From Actinomycetota bacterium (GTDB lineage: Bacteria; Actinomycetota; Actinomycetes; S36-B12), in contig JAUSNB010000050.1 of the NCBI GenBank assembly GCA_030645615.1, positions 95,999 to 159,998 on the forward strand: 64,000 nt of DNA, given 5' to 3'. Under the pieces are notes generated by a model. That model saw nothing but the letters and a program-made list of their open reading frames with translations. It had not been told where the DNA came from and did no database searches. The first letter of the stretch is position 1. Each line of letters starts with the position of its first letter. Positions 45,594 to 53,786 of the stretch are shown here, piece by piece. The position numbers were made by a program, and so were the translations under genes.

Positions 45594-46124
45594 CTAGGGA
45601 CCGATCCCGTCCAGTGCCGCGAGCAGGTCAACGATGCCCGGCTCGCTGACCTGCCCTGTGGTGCCCCACACCACTGAGCCATCGCGCCGGACGACCCGAA
45701 CAGAGACGTCCTCGCGAGACGCGATCCCCAGCGGCCTGCAGAAGCGATCCACGGAGCCGTACAGCGTGATGGTCCGCGCGAGGACCTCAGGGTCGCGGAT
45801 GCTGGCAGCCATGCCGCCATCGATGAACCGGCGGACGACCTGATAGCGCCCCGATATGACCGGGAGCTCGACGATCACATGGTTGAGGTCGGTGCACCCG
45901 TGGGGCGTCTGCGGGATCCCCTCCTGCGCGATCCGGCTGATCCACGCGTCGACCTGGCCTTGCTGCCACTGCTTGAAGGCGATGATCGCGATGCTGACCT
46001 TCGCCGGGAACTCTCCCGGCAGCAGGTACTCGCGTCCCAGCAGGTCTCGGCCTCGGACCTCGGGGAAGACCGAGGCCTGATCGGTCACGACCGCCCCCCG
46101 GAACTGATCGACTGCATGGCTCAC
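45594..46124 (-). CDS. Conserved protein, possible thioredoxin-like/ATP10-like fold, coupled to heliorhodopsin
   Basis: 176 aa. GTG 46124 overlaps the heliorhodopsin stop as GTGA, so it is co-translated. FPAKVSIAIIAFKQWQQGQVDAWI, then YQVVRRFIDGGMAASIRDPEVLARTITLYGS and VRRDGSVVWGTTGQ, follow the strand-helix order of thioredoxin-like proteins related to the ATP10 group, but no CxxC is present (Cys only at TPHGCTD and DRFCRPL). The family assignment is tentative. Its tight coupling makes it the best candidate for a functional partner of the rhodopsin. Confidence 0.6.
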   Translation of the reverse strand: MSHAVDQFRGAVVTDQASVFPEVRGRDLLGREYLLPGEFPAKVSIAIIAFKQWQQGQVDAWISRIAQEGIPQTPHGCTDLNHVIVELPVISGRYQVVRRFIDGGMAASIRDPEVLARTITLYGSVDRFCRPLGIASREDVSVRVVRRDGSVVWGTTGQVSEPGIVDLLAALDGIGP

Positions 46125-46918
46125 GAACCAGGCGCGAGGGTGCCAGCGAAGATCTGCCACGCGAGCAGCGACTTGGCTACCAGGCTGAGCGTGATGTAGG
46201 TGCGCTCCCCGTTGAGGTAGTTCGACCACCTGCCCAGGCGCTTGTACTGCAGCACCTGAACGAGCGCGAAGGAGTTGAAGAAGACGAACAACGAGATGAC
46301 GATGCCGTAGACGAAGGCGGGCGGCTCCGCCCCGCTAGTCGAACCCGGTGCGATCACGTAGAGCCCGACCGCGAGCCAGGGGACGAGGCCTGCGATGCAG
46401 CCGAAAACGAATGGCGCCCATCCGCCACTCCCGGGGGTCTCGTACCTCTCCTGGAGCCAGCCGAACAGGATCATGGAGGCGTTGACACCGAAGATGGCGA
46501 TGAGCGCGGCCGCGTCGGAGATACCGACGATCTGGGCGATGAGGACCATCATCACTGAAGAGCTGAGCGAGTACTCCACCCACCGGAAGTAGTTGTGCTG
46601 CGCGACCAAGCCGGCCACGTACCGCCGGTTGAAGGGCGGCAGGGACACAGCGAAGTGGAACAGCGCCGACAGTCCGAAGAAGAGGGCTACACCCCAGGCG
46701 ATCCGCGTGTCGAACAGCACGACCGGATCGGATGGGGGCGTTCCGGGAGGCCCGGCCATGTAGCTCGCGGTCACCGGCAACGTGAAATCGTTGGCGAGCA
46801 CCAGGATCGCAAAGAGCTGCGCGAGATGCGCGAACCCCGCGATGACGTTCCATCGCCGGATCCTGCCGAGCTGGCTGATCGTGGCGCTCTCTGACACTGA
46901 TGCCGGGGGCGCGGTCAT
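46121..46918 (-). CDS. Heliorhodopsin
   Basis: 265 aa, seven membrane helices. Lys249 in helix 7 (SLVAKSLLAWQ) is the retinal Schiff-base lysine and Glu115 (FRWVEYSLSSS) the counterion; His31 and His88 also match. All four lie at a constant offset of 8 from the known heliorhodopsin 48C12 (His23, His80, Glu107, Lys241). Heliorhodopsins have inverted topology (N-terminus inside), a slow photocycle and no pump activity; their role is debated, with light sensing and control of partner enzymes proposed. ATG follows AAGGA by 8 bases and comes 2 bases after the upstream stop. No retinal-making gene (brp/blh) is in the window. Confidence 0.95.
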   Translation of the reverse strand: MTAPPASVSESATISQLGRIRRWNVIAGFAHLAQLFAILVLANDFTLPVTASYMAGPPGTPPSDPVVLFDTRIAWGVALFFGLSALFHFAVSLPPFNRRYVAGLVAQHNYFRWVEYSLSSSVMMVLIAQIVGISDAAALIAIFGVNASMILFGWLQERYETPGSGGWAPFVFGCIAGLVPWLAVGLYVIAPGSTSGAEPPAFVYGIVISLFVFFNSFALVQVLQYKRLGRWSNYLNGERTYITLSLVAKSLLAWQIFAGTLAPGS

Positions 46919-46920
46919 CG

Positions 46921-47916
46921 CTAAGTCCTTTCCACCGCAGCTGAGTTCGGCGATATTCGGAGTCCAGCCGTATCAACGGCCTCGAATGCGGAAGCGGGGA
47001 TGCGCTTGAGCTCCTCGATCAGGTCGGCGGGCCATGCCGGATCCGCATCACCCTGGAAGTACCACGGGGAGCCGTTGTCTGCGAGGACCAGGCCGTATCG
47101 CTTCATGGCGGTGAGGACCACCTTCGCCCTCGCCGAGTAGCCCGCAGTGGAGTAGCCGGGCTTCATGCGGAACCGCGCACCCATCGGCGGGAAGGCCCGG
47201 GATGCGGTCGACCCCGCCTGGTGGCGGGCGGGCCAGATGAATGCCCGTTGAGTGACGTCGGTCGTGAAGCGGATGGCGTGGTCGACCCGACCGGCCTCGA
47301 CCTCGTCCCACCGCAGCAGGCCGGGAAGTATCGGCAATCCGGCAGCGTCGGCCGACGTCCATGACCGGGGCCTCAGCTTGTTAGACCGCAGTGACCACAC
47401 AGCACCCGACCCGGCCGTCCATCCTGCGCTTGTCTGCCGGGTGTTCCACGTCTCGAACAGCGTGCAGGTGTCGGCATCCACCACGATGGCGTGCCGGTCG
47501 CCACCAGCATTACTGCCACCTTCGATCGAGGTGTCCTTGTTCAGCGGATACGGGACCCGGTCGCTTTCATCGGCGTACTCGAAGGCGACAGGAACGCGGG
47601 CAGCACCGTGAACGACCGTGATCGGGATGCCGTATGGAACCTCCTGCTCGCCGAAGGAGGGGCCGAAGTCGGGATGAAGGTCGCTCGAGGGATGCATGTT
47701 CGCCATCCATCGCGCCGACGCGGCATGGACCGGCAGGGAATCGATGCGGGCATGCCAGTAGTTGTTGGCCGGGAAGAGCGGGCAGTCGGTGCCGGGCACC
47801 GGGCGCAGCGCATCGATCTGGGCCGACACGATCCCCGGCGCCCCTGCGACACCCCATGCCAACCCGACCGCCAGAGCCACGACAAGCACTGGCCGGCTGG
47901 TCACCATGCTCGCCAT
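46921..47916 (-). CDS. Secreted protein of unknown function, heliorhodopsin operon
   Basis: 331 aa from ATG 47916, which shares a base with the upstream stop (TAATG); ATG 47907 is the other option. Signal peptide (residues 1-32, ending IVSAQ). The mature part (LFPANNYWHARIDSLPVH..., LHPDFGP, PYGIPITVV, DRHAIVVDADTCTLFETW, ARHQAGSTASRAFPPMGARFRM) belongs to a conserved actinobacterial extracellular family that I cannot name. Several His, Asp and Glu are conserved-looking, but no active site can be stated. Confidence 0.75.
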   Translation of the reverse strand: MASMVTSRPVLVVALAVGLAWGVAGAPGIVSAQIDALRPVPGTDCPLFPANNYWHARIDSLPVHAASARWMANMHPSSDLHPDFGPSFGEQEVPYGIPITVVHGAARVPVAFEYADESDRVPYPLNKDTSIEGGSNAGGDRHAIVVDADTCTLFETWNTRQTSAGWTAGSGAVWSLRSNKLRPRSWTSADAAGLPILPGLLRWDEVEAGRVDHAIRFTTDVTQRAFIWPARHQAGSTASRAFPPMGARFRMKPGYSTAGYSARAKVVLTAMKRYGLVLADNGSPWYFQGDADPAWPADLIEELKRIPASAFEAVDTAGLRISPNSAAVERT

Positions 47917-49055
47917 TATCGCGGCGCAGGCCCTCCGCCCGGCGCACCGAGTTCGGCGTCCAGGAATCCGGTGACGCGTCGTTCCCATTCCAGGGGTTGG
48001 CTGGCCAGTCCGCCCACGTGCCCTGCTGCGGGAATCACCCACACCGACACCGTCTCCGGGGATCCCGCCTGGATCGCCATGGCGGATGGTGGCTCGTCCT
48101 CGACGGCTCCGCCCGCGATGAGCAGGATTGCTCGAGGTGCCGCCAGCTCTGCGGCACGGCGCAGGGGGATCGGCGGACTCGCCGGGGTCAGCAGGTCCGC
48201 GACCGCGTACGTGACCTTGTCGAGCTGCTGCTGAATGGTCCCGGCGAGCCCGTACGCGTCGGGCATCCAGGCCTTGTCCTCCGGCGTCCGGGTAGTGGCG
48301 CCCTCCGCCACGACTGCTCGGACTCGCGGGTCGTGCGAAGCGGCACCGATCGCCTCCTCGCCTCCCATCGAGAGGCCGACCGCGCCGATGCGGTCGGCAT
48401 CCACGCCTGGCTGTGCCACGAGGAGGTCCACGCCCGCGCTGAGATCCGGATCTCCGTACCAGCCGAAGTCCATCGCCGTCCCGCCGCTGAGCCCGTGACC
48501 GCGGGCGTCCATCATCAGGACCCCATAGCCGTGACGAGCGAGCACCGCCGCGTGGTCGAGGACGTCGGTCCTCGTCGATCCCGCACCATGCCGCAGGACG
48601 ACTGCCGCTCCGCTTGCGGAAGGGATGTACCAGGCGGACAGCGTGACGCCATCGTCGGTCGTGACCTCGACAGCCCGATAGTCGAGGCCAACAGCGGCCG
48701 GCGTTTGAGTGCCCAGGGTCGTCGGCGGCACGTTGGTCGCGGCGACACCCTGACCGACCGTCAGTAGCGCCACGCCGGCCAAGAGGACCAGGCCCACGAT
48801 CGATGGCACGGCCACCCACCAGCGCCGCTCTCGGAGCATCGCCCGGGCACCACGGATCGTCAGCACCACGCCAGCCGCCAGGCAGGCCACGCCACCGATC
48901 GCGACCGGAGTCACGCCTGTCTTGGCCAGGTGCGGTCCTGCGACACCCACCACTGCGGCCATGCCGACGACGCCGACCCCGCACGCCAGCGCGCCGACGG
49001 TCCTGTTGGGGGGCAAGGGGCGCGCTCGCCGCGCAGCATCAGTAGCAGCAGTCAT
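47916..49055 (-). CDS. Membrane-anchored alpha/beta hydrolase, first gene of heliorhodopsin operon
   Basis: 379 aa from ATG 49055 (GAAGG just upstream; ATG 49067 also in frame). Three N-terminal membrane helices (about 20-115) precede a hydrolase domain with LRHGAGSTRTDV, MMDARGHGLSGG, nucleophile elbow GLSMGG and a His in IPAAGHVGG. The domain should face the outside or inside depending on topology that I cannot settle. Substrate unknown. TAATG overlap joins it to the secreted-protein gene, and hence to heliorhodopsin. Confidence 0.8.
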   Translation of the reverse strand: MTAATDAARRARPLPPNRTVGALACGVGVVGMAAVVGVAGPHLAKTGVTPVAIGGVACLAAGVVLTIRGARAMLRERRWWVAVPSIVGLVLLAGVALLTVGQGVAATNVPPTTLGTQTPAAVGLDYRAVEVTTDDGVTLSAWYIPSASGAAVVLRHGAGSTRTDVLDHAAVLARHGYGVLMMDARGHGLSGGTAMDFGWYGDPDLSAGVDLLVAQPGVDADRIGAVGLSMGGEEAIGAASHDPRVRAVVAEGATTRTPEDKAWMPDAYGLAGTIQQQLDKVTYAVADLLTPASPPIPLRRAAELAAPRAILLIAGGAVEDEPPSAMAIQAGSPETVSVWVIPAAGHVGGLASQPLEWERRVTGFLDAELGAPGGGPAPR

Positions 49056-49067
49056 CGAGACCTTCAT

Positions 49068-49188
49068 CGACGGATCTTGGCGCCGGTCACGAGGCCATCC
49101 GCCACCGTAGGCACGTCAACCGTAGGACCATCGCCACCTCGATGTCGTGCGATGCGACTCGCCGCTCTGGTCGGGTGCACAATGATGT
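49068..49188. promoter_or_regulatory. Shared divergent control region of two light-sensor operons
   Basis: About 120 bases separate the starts of the heliorhodopsin operon (minus) and the SSI-ABM-GGDEF/B12 operon (plus). CCGTAGG occurs twice (49105-49111, 49120-49126); the stretch between contains a minus-strand TTGACG (49119-49114). CACAAT (49178-49183) stands 5 bases before the plus-strand GTG, as a -10 would for a leaderless mRNA. No regulator can be assigned. Confidence 0.4.
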
Positions 49189-49905
49189 GTGACCCCGGGG
49201 CAGCGCTTCTTCAGCAGCTCAGCGGCCGTCATCGTCGTCCTCGCCTCCACGATCGGCACGTCCGGGCCTTCGCAGGCCACTCCTCGGACATCCGAAGTGA
49301 AGGTGACCATGCGCTGGGCGCCGGGATTGACCGATACGTGGACGCTGCAGTGCGACCCCGTGGGCGGAACCCACCCCAATCGCGTCGAGGCCTGCGCGTA
49401 CCTGGACGGCCTCGCTGCCCCGTTCGCCGAAGAGCCGACGGACATGGCGTGCACGATGGTCTTTTCCGGCCCCGAGAGGGCTCGGGTGGTCGGGCAGTGG
49501 CGGGGCTCGCCAGTGGACGCGCGGTTCAACCGCGTGGATAGCTGCGCGACCGCACGGTGGCGGACCTACCGGGCACTGCTGACCGAGCCGGGAATGGTCA
49601 CCTTGCGCGGCCGAGTCGACCTGGGACCGACCTGCCCGGTTCAACGCCCGGGCGAGGATTGCGAGACGATAGGGGCCCCCGCCACCGTGACCGCTACTTC
49701 CGGCACGAGACACCGAACTGTCACTTCGGGGACGGACGGGTTCAGCCTGCGCGTGCATCGCGGGGAATGGGCGTTCACGGCTGACGCGGGGATGCACTGC
49801 CCCACGGTCGTCGTTGATGCTCGCGTCGGTCACAAGCCCGCACCCGTCGTGATCTCCTGCGACACCGGGATCCGCACGGTCGGACGAAACGGGGACAGGC
49901 GATGA
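49189..49905 (+). CDS. Secreted protein with subtilisin-inhibitor (SSI)-like domain
   Basis: 238 aa, GTG start without ribosome site. Signal peptide (1-30). Residues about 37-125 match Streptomyces subtilisin inhibitor: LQCDPVGGTHPN, EACAYL, MACTMVFSGP and DSCATA give four Cys (55, 69, 88, 119) in the spacing of the two SSI disulfides. The reactive-site Met90-Val91 stands two residues after Cys88, as Met73-Val74 does in SSI. A second beta-rich domain of about 100 aa follows, not found in SSI. Likely a secreted serine-protease inhibitor. Confidence 0.7.
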   Translation: MTPGQRFFSSSAAVIVVLASTIGTSGPSQATPRTSEVKVTMRWAPGLTDTWTLQCDPVGGTHPNRVEACAYLDGLAAPFAEEPTDMACTMVFSGPERARVVGQWRGSPVDARFNRVDSCATARWRTYRALLTEPGMVTLRGRVDLGPTCPVQRPGEDCETIGAPATVTATSGTRHRTVTSGTDGFSLRVHRGEWAFTADAGMHCPTVVVDARVGHKPAPVVISCDTGIRTVGRNGDRR

Positions 49906-50240
49906 TCCCCAGCAAGCCGGATGCCTTCATCGTCAGCAGCGAGGTGACCATCTCCCCGGAATTGAGTGACCAGCTCGAAGGAGCTTTCCGCGACCGCCTG
50001 CACCTGGTGGAGGCGGCGCCCGGGTTCCAGCGACTCGAGGTGTGGCAGGACATCAACGTGCCCGGAGTGTTCCAGATGGTGTCCTGGTGGGACGACGCCG
50101 AGCGATTCGCGGAGTACATGAAGTCGGACGACCACCGACGTTCTCACGCGCGGATCCCCTCCGCTCCCGAACGCCCCCGCGGCACGGCGTTCCGCCGGTA
50201 CCGGCTCGTCCCTGACCCGGGGGTGAGCAATGGCGAATGA
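49902..50240 (+). CDS. ABM-family monooxygenase-like protein
   Basis: 112 aa. Ferredoxin-like fold of the antibiotic-biosynthesis-monooxygenase family: FIVSSEVTISPELSDQLEGAFRDRLHLVEAAPGFQRLEVWQD, then the His pair in DDHRRSHARIP, a feature shared with some heme-binding members. The reaction is unknown. ATG overlaps the SSI-like gene's stop (ATGA) and its end overlaps the GGDEF gene by 11 bases, so the three are co-translated. Confidence 0.75.
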   Translation: MIPSKPDAFIVSSEVTISPELSDQLEGAFRDRLHLVEAAPGFQRLEVWQDINVPGVFQMVSWWDDAERFAEYMKSDDHRRSHARIPSAPERPRGTAFRRYRLVPDPGVSNGE

Positions 50241-52032
50241 TGTGCGTGCCGAGGTCCCGAACGCGGTCCTCGAGGCGACGCGCTCGCTGCTGTGGGTGGA
50301 CACGCCCGCCGACGCGGCACGCGTCGCGGCGGCCCTGGTCCAGGGCCTCGGCGGCGACGTCGTCCCGGCTGACGCGGCCGACGGAAGCGCGATCCCAGCG
50401 GACCTCTCGTTCGGCGAAGGCGCTCCGGTCCTGGCAGCCGCACGACCTGCCACCAGCGCACGCACTCTCCTCGACCGCTACCTGCCGACGTTCCTGCTCG
50501 ACGCCCGGCAGGCTCTGGAGCTGAGCGATCGAGTGGAGCGACTGGCTGAGTCGGCGTCGACCGACGTCCTCACGGGGCTGCCCAACCGCAGGATGCTGGA
50601 GCGCTCTCTGGGCAGGCTCGCCGATTCCGACGCCGTGATCATGCTTGACCTGGACCACTTCAAGGCGGTCAACGACGACTTCGGGCACGCGGTGGGGGAC
50701 GACGTTCTGCGCTCTTTCGGCGCAGCACTGCTCGCCACCGTCCGCGGGCGCGACACCGTCGGACGCTACGGCGGTGAGGAGTTCGTCGTTGTCCTTCCTG
50801 CCTCGGCCCACCCCGACGCCTTCCTCTCCCGGCTGCGTGACCACTGGCTGGCGGTGCGCCCCCAGCCGATCACCTTCTCGGCCGGGATCGCGCTGTCGTC
50901 CGGGGACCCCGCCGAGGTGATGGCGCGGGCCGACGACGCGCTATACGAGGCGAAGGAGGCGGGACGCGACCGCTGGATCTGGGCACAGGCCGGGACGCAC
51001 ACGACCACGTCCACCCCGGGTGATTTCGTCGAGTCCTACCTTGGCGATGCCCTGAGCGGCGACCGGACTGGCGGTGTGCGCCAGACGCTCGACCTCCTGG
51101 ACAACCACGTTCCCTACGAGCAGATCGTGGTGGACCTGCTGGCTGCCGCGCAGTGCGAGGTCGGCGAGCGCTGGCAGCGCAACGAGCTCACGCCCGTCGA
51201 CGAGCACCTGGCGAGTGGCGTGGCGGCCGCGGCCCTCGACGCACTTGCCGCGGAGACGAGCCACGTCGACGTGAGCGGTCTGACGGTCGTGACCTGCTCG
51301 GAAGGGGACTGGCACTCCCTCGCCGCGCAGATGTTCGGCGAGTCGCTCCGATCGCATGGTTTCGGCGTGAGCGTGCTCGGGGCCTCCACGCCCGTCGACG
51401 CCGTCGCCGACTTCCTGGACCGCTCAAGCTGCGACTCCTTGGCCGTGTCCTGCAGCCTGCCGATCTTCTTCCCCGGGGTCATCCGACTGATCGATGCAGC
51501 ACATGCACGCGGGATCCCTGCCATCGTCGGCGGACGAGCCTTCGGCACGGACTCGCGTCGCGCCCTGCACCTCGGTGCCGATGCCTGGGCGGCCTCCGCC
51601 CAGGAGGCCGCACCCATCATTGCCGGTTGGCGCTCCACCCGTCCCACTGTCGACCCTGCACCGGTGCCCCTCGATCCGGTCGCTGCTCAACTCTTCGCTG
51701 ATGCCGACGCGCTTGGCGCGGAGGCCATGCAGGGTCTCGCCCGATCGTTCCCGGCCATGGCTGTGTATGACGAGGCCAAGCTCGCCCGGACCCGCGAGGA
51801 CCTCGTCTATGTCGTGCAGTTCCTGGCCGCCTCGCTCGCGGCGCGCGACGACACCGTGTTCTTCGAGTTCCTCGGTTGGCTCCAGAACCTGCTGGCCCGC
51901 CGGGGCGTGCCTCCCCAGGCACTCCCCGCGGGGCTAGATGCCCTCCGCCCCGGAATCGTTCGGGTCGACGAAACGGCGGGCCGACTGCTCGACGCCGGCA
52001 ACGAGCGGCTTGTTCGCAGCCACGTGGCTTAA
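50230..52032 (+). CDS. GGDEF diguanylate cyclase fused to CarH/LitR-type cobalamin photosensor module
   Basis: 600 aa, cytosolic. The cyclase domain (about 108-255) has the active-site GGEEF (181-185) and an RxxD inhibitory site (Arg172-Asp175) exactly five residues before it. Residues about 285-465 form a cobalamin module: helix-bundle cap with Trp315-x9-Glu325-His326, the W-x9-EH signature of CarH light receptors, then a Rossmann domain in which DxHxxA (Asp360, His362) stands where CarH has ExHxxG and supplies the lower axial ligand. His326-His362 spacing is 36 against 35 in CarH. A helical C-terminal domain (490-600) follows. Light or B12 state could control c-di-GMP output. ATG with GGTGAG upstream. 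Confidence 0.88.
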   Translation: MANDVRAEVPNAVLEATRSLLWVDTPADAARVAAALVQGLGGDVVPADAADGSAIPADLSFGEGAPVLAAARPATSARTLLDRYLPTFLLDARQALELSDRVERLAESASTDVLTGLPNRRMLERSLGRLADSDAVIMLDLDHFKAVNDDFGHAVGDDVLRSFGAALLATVRGRDTVGRYGGEEFVVVLPASAHPDAFLSRLRDHWLAVRPQPITFSAGIALSSGDPAEVMARADDALYEAKEAGRDRWIWAQAGTHTTTSTPGDFVESYLGDALSGDRTGGVRQTLDLLDNHVPYEQIVVDLLAAAQCEVGERWQRNELTPVDEHLASGVAAAALDALAAETSHVDVSGLTVVTCSEGDWHSLAAQMFGESLRSHGFGVSVLGASTPVDAVADFLDRSSCDSLAVSCSLPIFFPGVIRLIDAAHARGIPAIVGGRAFGTDSRRALHLGADAWAASAQEAAPIIAGWRSTRPTVDPAPVPLDPVAAQLFADADALGAEAMQGLARSFPAMAVYDEAKLARTREDLVYVVQFLAASLAARDDTVFFEFLGWLQNLLARRGVPPQALPAGLDALRPGIVRVDETAGRLLDAGNERLVRSHVA

Positions 52033-52127
52033 GGCTCCGCCTGACCGTCAACAACCAGCCGGCGGGGCTAGCGTCGGTGGCGGGGGCTGGGGACCGTCGG
52101 GGCCGTCGGCGCACCCCGGAGGTTGGC

Positions 52128-53765
52128 ATGAAGGTCACCGAAAGCTCCCGTCCGTCCTATCCCATCGCGACGACCGCGGAGCGCACGAGTTCACGCACGG
52201 TCATGCCCGATCCCGCGCCCGGGGGCAACAGGACGTACCTGCCCAGTGAGGTTGCCGCCTACCTGGCGGCGGGTTACGGCGCGTGGGGATACGGCCCCGG
52301 GCTGGACAGGATCCGGCGCCCGGACCTCATGCCGGCTGGGCAAGTCACGGACGCAGCGAGGGCCGCCGCGAGACTGCTCAACTTCTTCGCCATGACAGAC
52401 ATCCACATCACCGACAAGGAGACACCCATCCAGGCCATCCTCTACGGCTATCGCGGCGGCCTCTCGTCGGCCTACTCGCCAGTCATGATGTGCACGACGC
52501 AGGTCCTGGACGCGGCCGTGCAGACGATGAACCTCCTGCATGCGGAGAAGCCCTTCGACTTCGGCATCAGCCTCGGCGACGCCGCCAACAACACGCAGTG
52601 CAATGAGCTTCGCTGGTACATCGACGTGCTCGACGGCAAGGACATCGATCCGAGCTCGGGCAGCCAGGACGATCCCGCAGGACAGCCGCGGCCGGAGTAC
52701 CAGCGGTGCTACCGGGCGGCCGGCCTCGACCCCTCGATCCCGTGGTACCAGGCCATCGGCAACCACGACCACTTCTGGATCGGCACGCTCGCGATCAACG
52801 ACTACCTGCGGGCCTACTACGTCGGCGACGAGATCCTGAATCTCGGCAATGTGTTCACCGAGCACCCAGGCGTGGACAGCCGCGGCTTCTACATGGGATC
52901 GATCGATGGGCGCACTCCGCTCGGCGACGTCTTCGGCGTCGGTCCGGTTGCCGACTTCGCCGAGCCGCCGAGAGTACGCGCCGCCGACCCACGTCGAAGG
53001 TCGCTACGCCGGAGTGAGTGGATGGCCGAGTTCCTGGATACGTCATCGAAGCCGGTCGGTCACGGATTCACGCAGGAGAACGTGGACAACGACCTCGCTT
53101 GCTACTCATTCGAGCCGAGCGCCGACCTGCCGTTGACCGTGATTGTCCTCGACGACACCCAGCGCGATGACGACGCCGACGTTGGCGGCTTCGGCCACGG
53201 CTACCTCGACCAAGAGCGCTACGACTGGCTCGTGGCAGAGCTCGACACTGCACAGTCAGCGGACCGCCTGATGCTCGTCGCCTGCCACATCCCGATCGGG
53301 GTCGAGAAGCCTGCGTCGCCGGTGGGCTGGAGCTCCCTGGCCACGGTGACGGAGGAGGACGTGATCGCCAAGCTCCACGAGTACCCCAACCTTGTTCTCT
53401 GGCTCGCCGGCCACCGACACCTGAACACCGTCACGGCGTTCCCGTCTCCCGATCCAGCCCAGCCGGAACTGGGCTTCTGGCAGGTGGAGACATCGTCGCT
53501 GCGCGACTTCCCTCAGCAGTTCCGGACCATCGAGATCGTCCGGAACGACGATGGGACGCTGTCGATCCTCGCGGAGGACATGGATCCCGCGGTTGCCGAC
53601 GGGAGCCTTGCTGCGCAGTCGCGCACGTACGCGGTCGCTGCGCAGCAACTGTTCTCGAATCCCTTGGCCACGACGCCGAGCGGGGCGGCCAACGTCGAGC
53701 TGCTCATGCCGCTGGCCTCTCGCATGCAGTCAGTGCTCGAGGGGTGCGGCACACCGCTGGGCTAG
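52128..53765 (+). CDS. Calcineurin-like metallophosphoesterase (PPA1498 family)
   Basis: 545 aa from ATG 52128 behind GGAGG. All dimetal motifs of the calcineurin fold are visible: TDIHITD (DxH), SLGDAANN (GD), AIGNHDHFW (GNHD), a His in ACHIPIG and AGHRHLN (GHxH). Sequence order and length match the actinobacterial metallophosphoesterase family PPA1498. No clear signal peptide. Substrate unknown. Lies 95 bases after the cobalamin-GGDEF gene, same strand. Confidence 0.85.
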   Translation: MKVTESSRPSYPIATTAERTSSRTVMPDPAPGGNRTYLPSEVAAYLAAGYGAWGYGPGLDRIRRPDLMPAGQVTDAARAAARLLNFFAMTDIHITDKETPIQAILYGYRGGLSSAYSPVMMCTTQVLDAAVQTMNLLHAEKPFDFGISLGDAANNTQCNELRWYIDVLDGKDIDPSSGSQDDPAGQPRPEYQRCYRAAGLDPSIPWYQAIGNHDHFWIGTLAINDYLRAYYVGDEILNLGNVFTEHPGVDSRGFYMGSIDGRTPLGDVFGVGPVADFAEPPRVRAADPRRRSLRRSEWMAEFLDTSSKPVGHGFTQENVDNDLACYSFEPSADLPLTVIVLDDTQRDDDADVGGFGHGYLDQERYDWLVAELDTAQSADRLMLVACHIPIGVEKPASPVGWSSLATVTEEDVIAKLHEYPNLVLWLAGHRHLNTVTAFPSPDPAQPELGFWQVETSSLRDFPQQFRTIEIVRNDDGTLSILAEDMDPAVADGSLAAQSRTYAVAAQQLFSNPLATTPSGAANVELLMPLASRMQSVLEGCGTPLG

Positions 53766-53786
53766 TGCTGGCAACCGTCAGGACGG

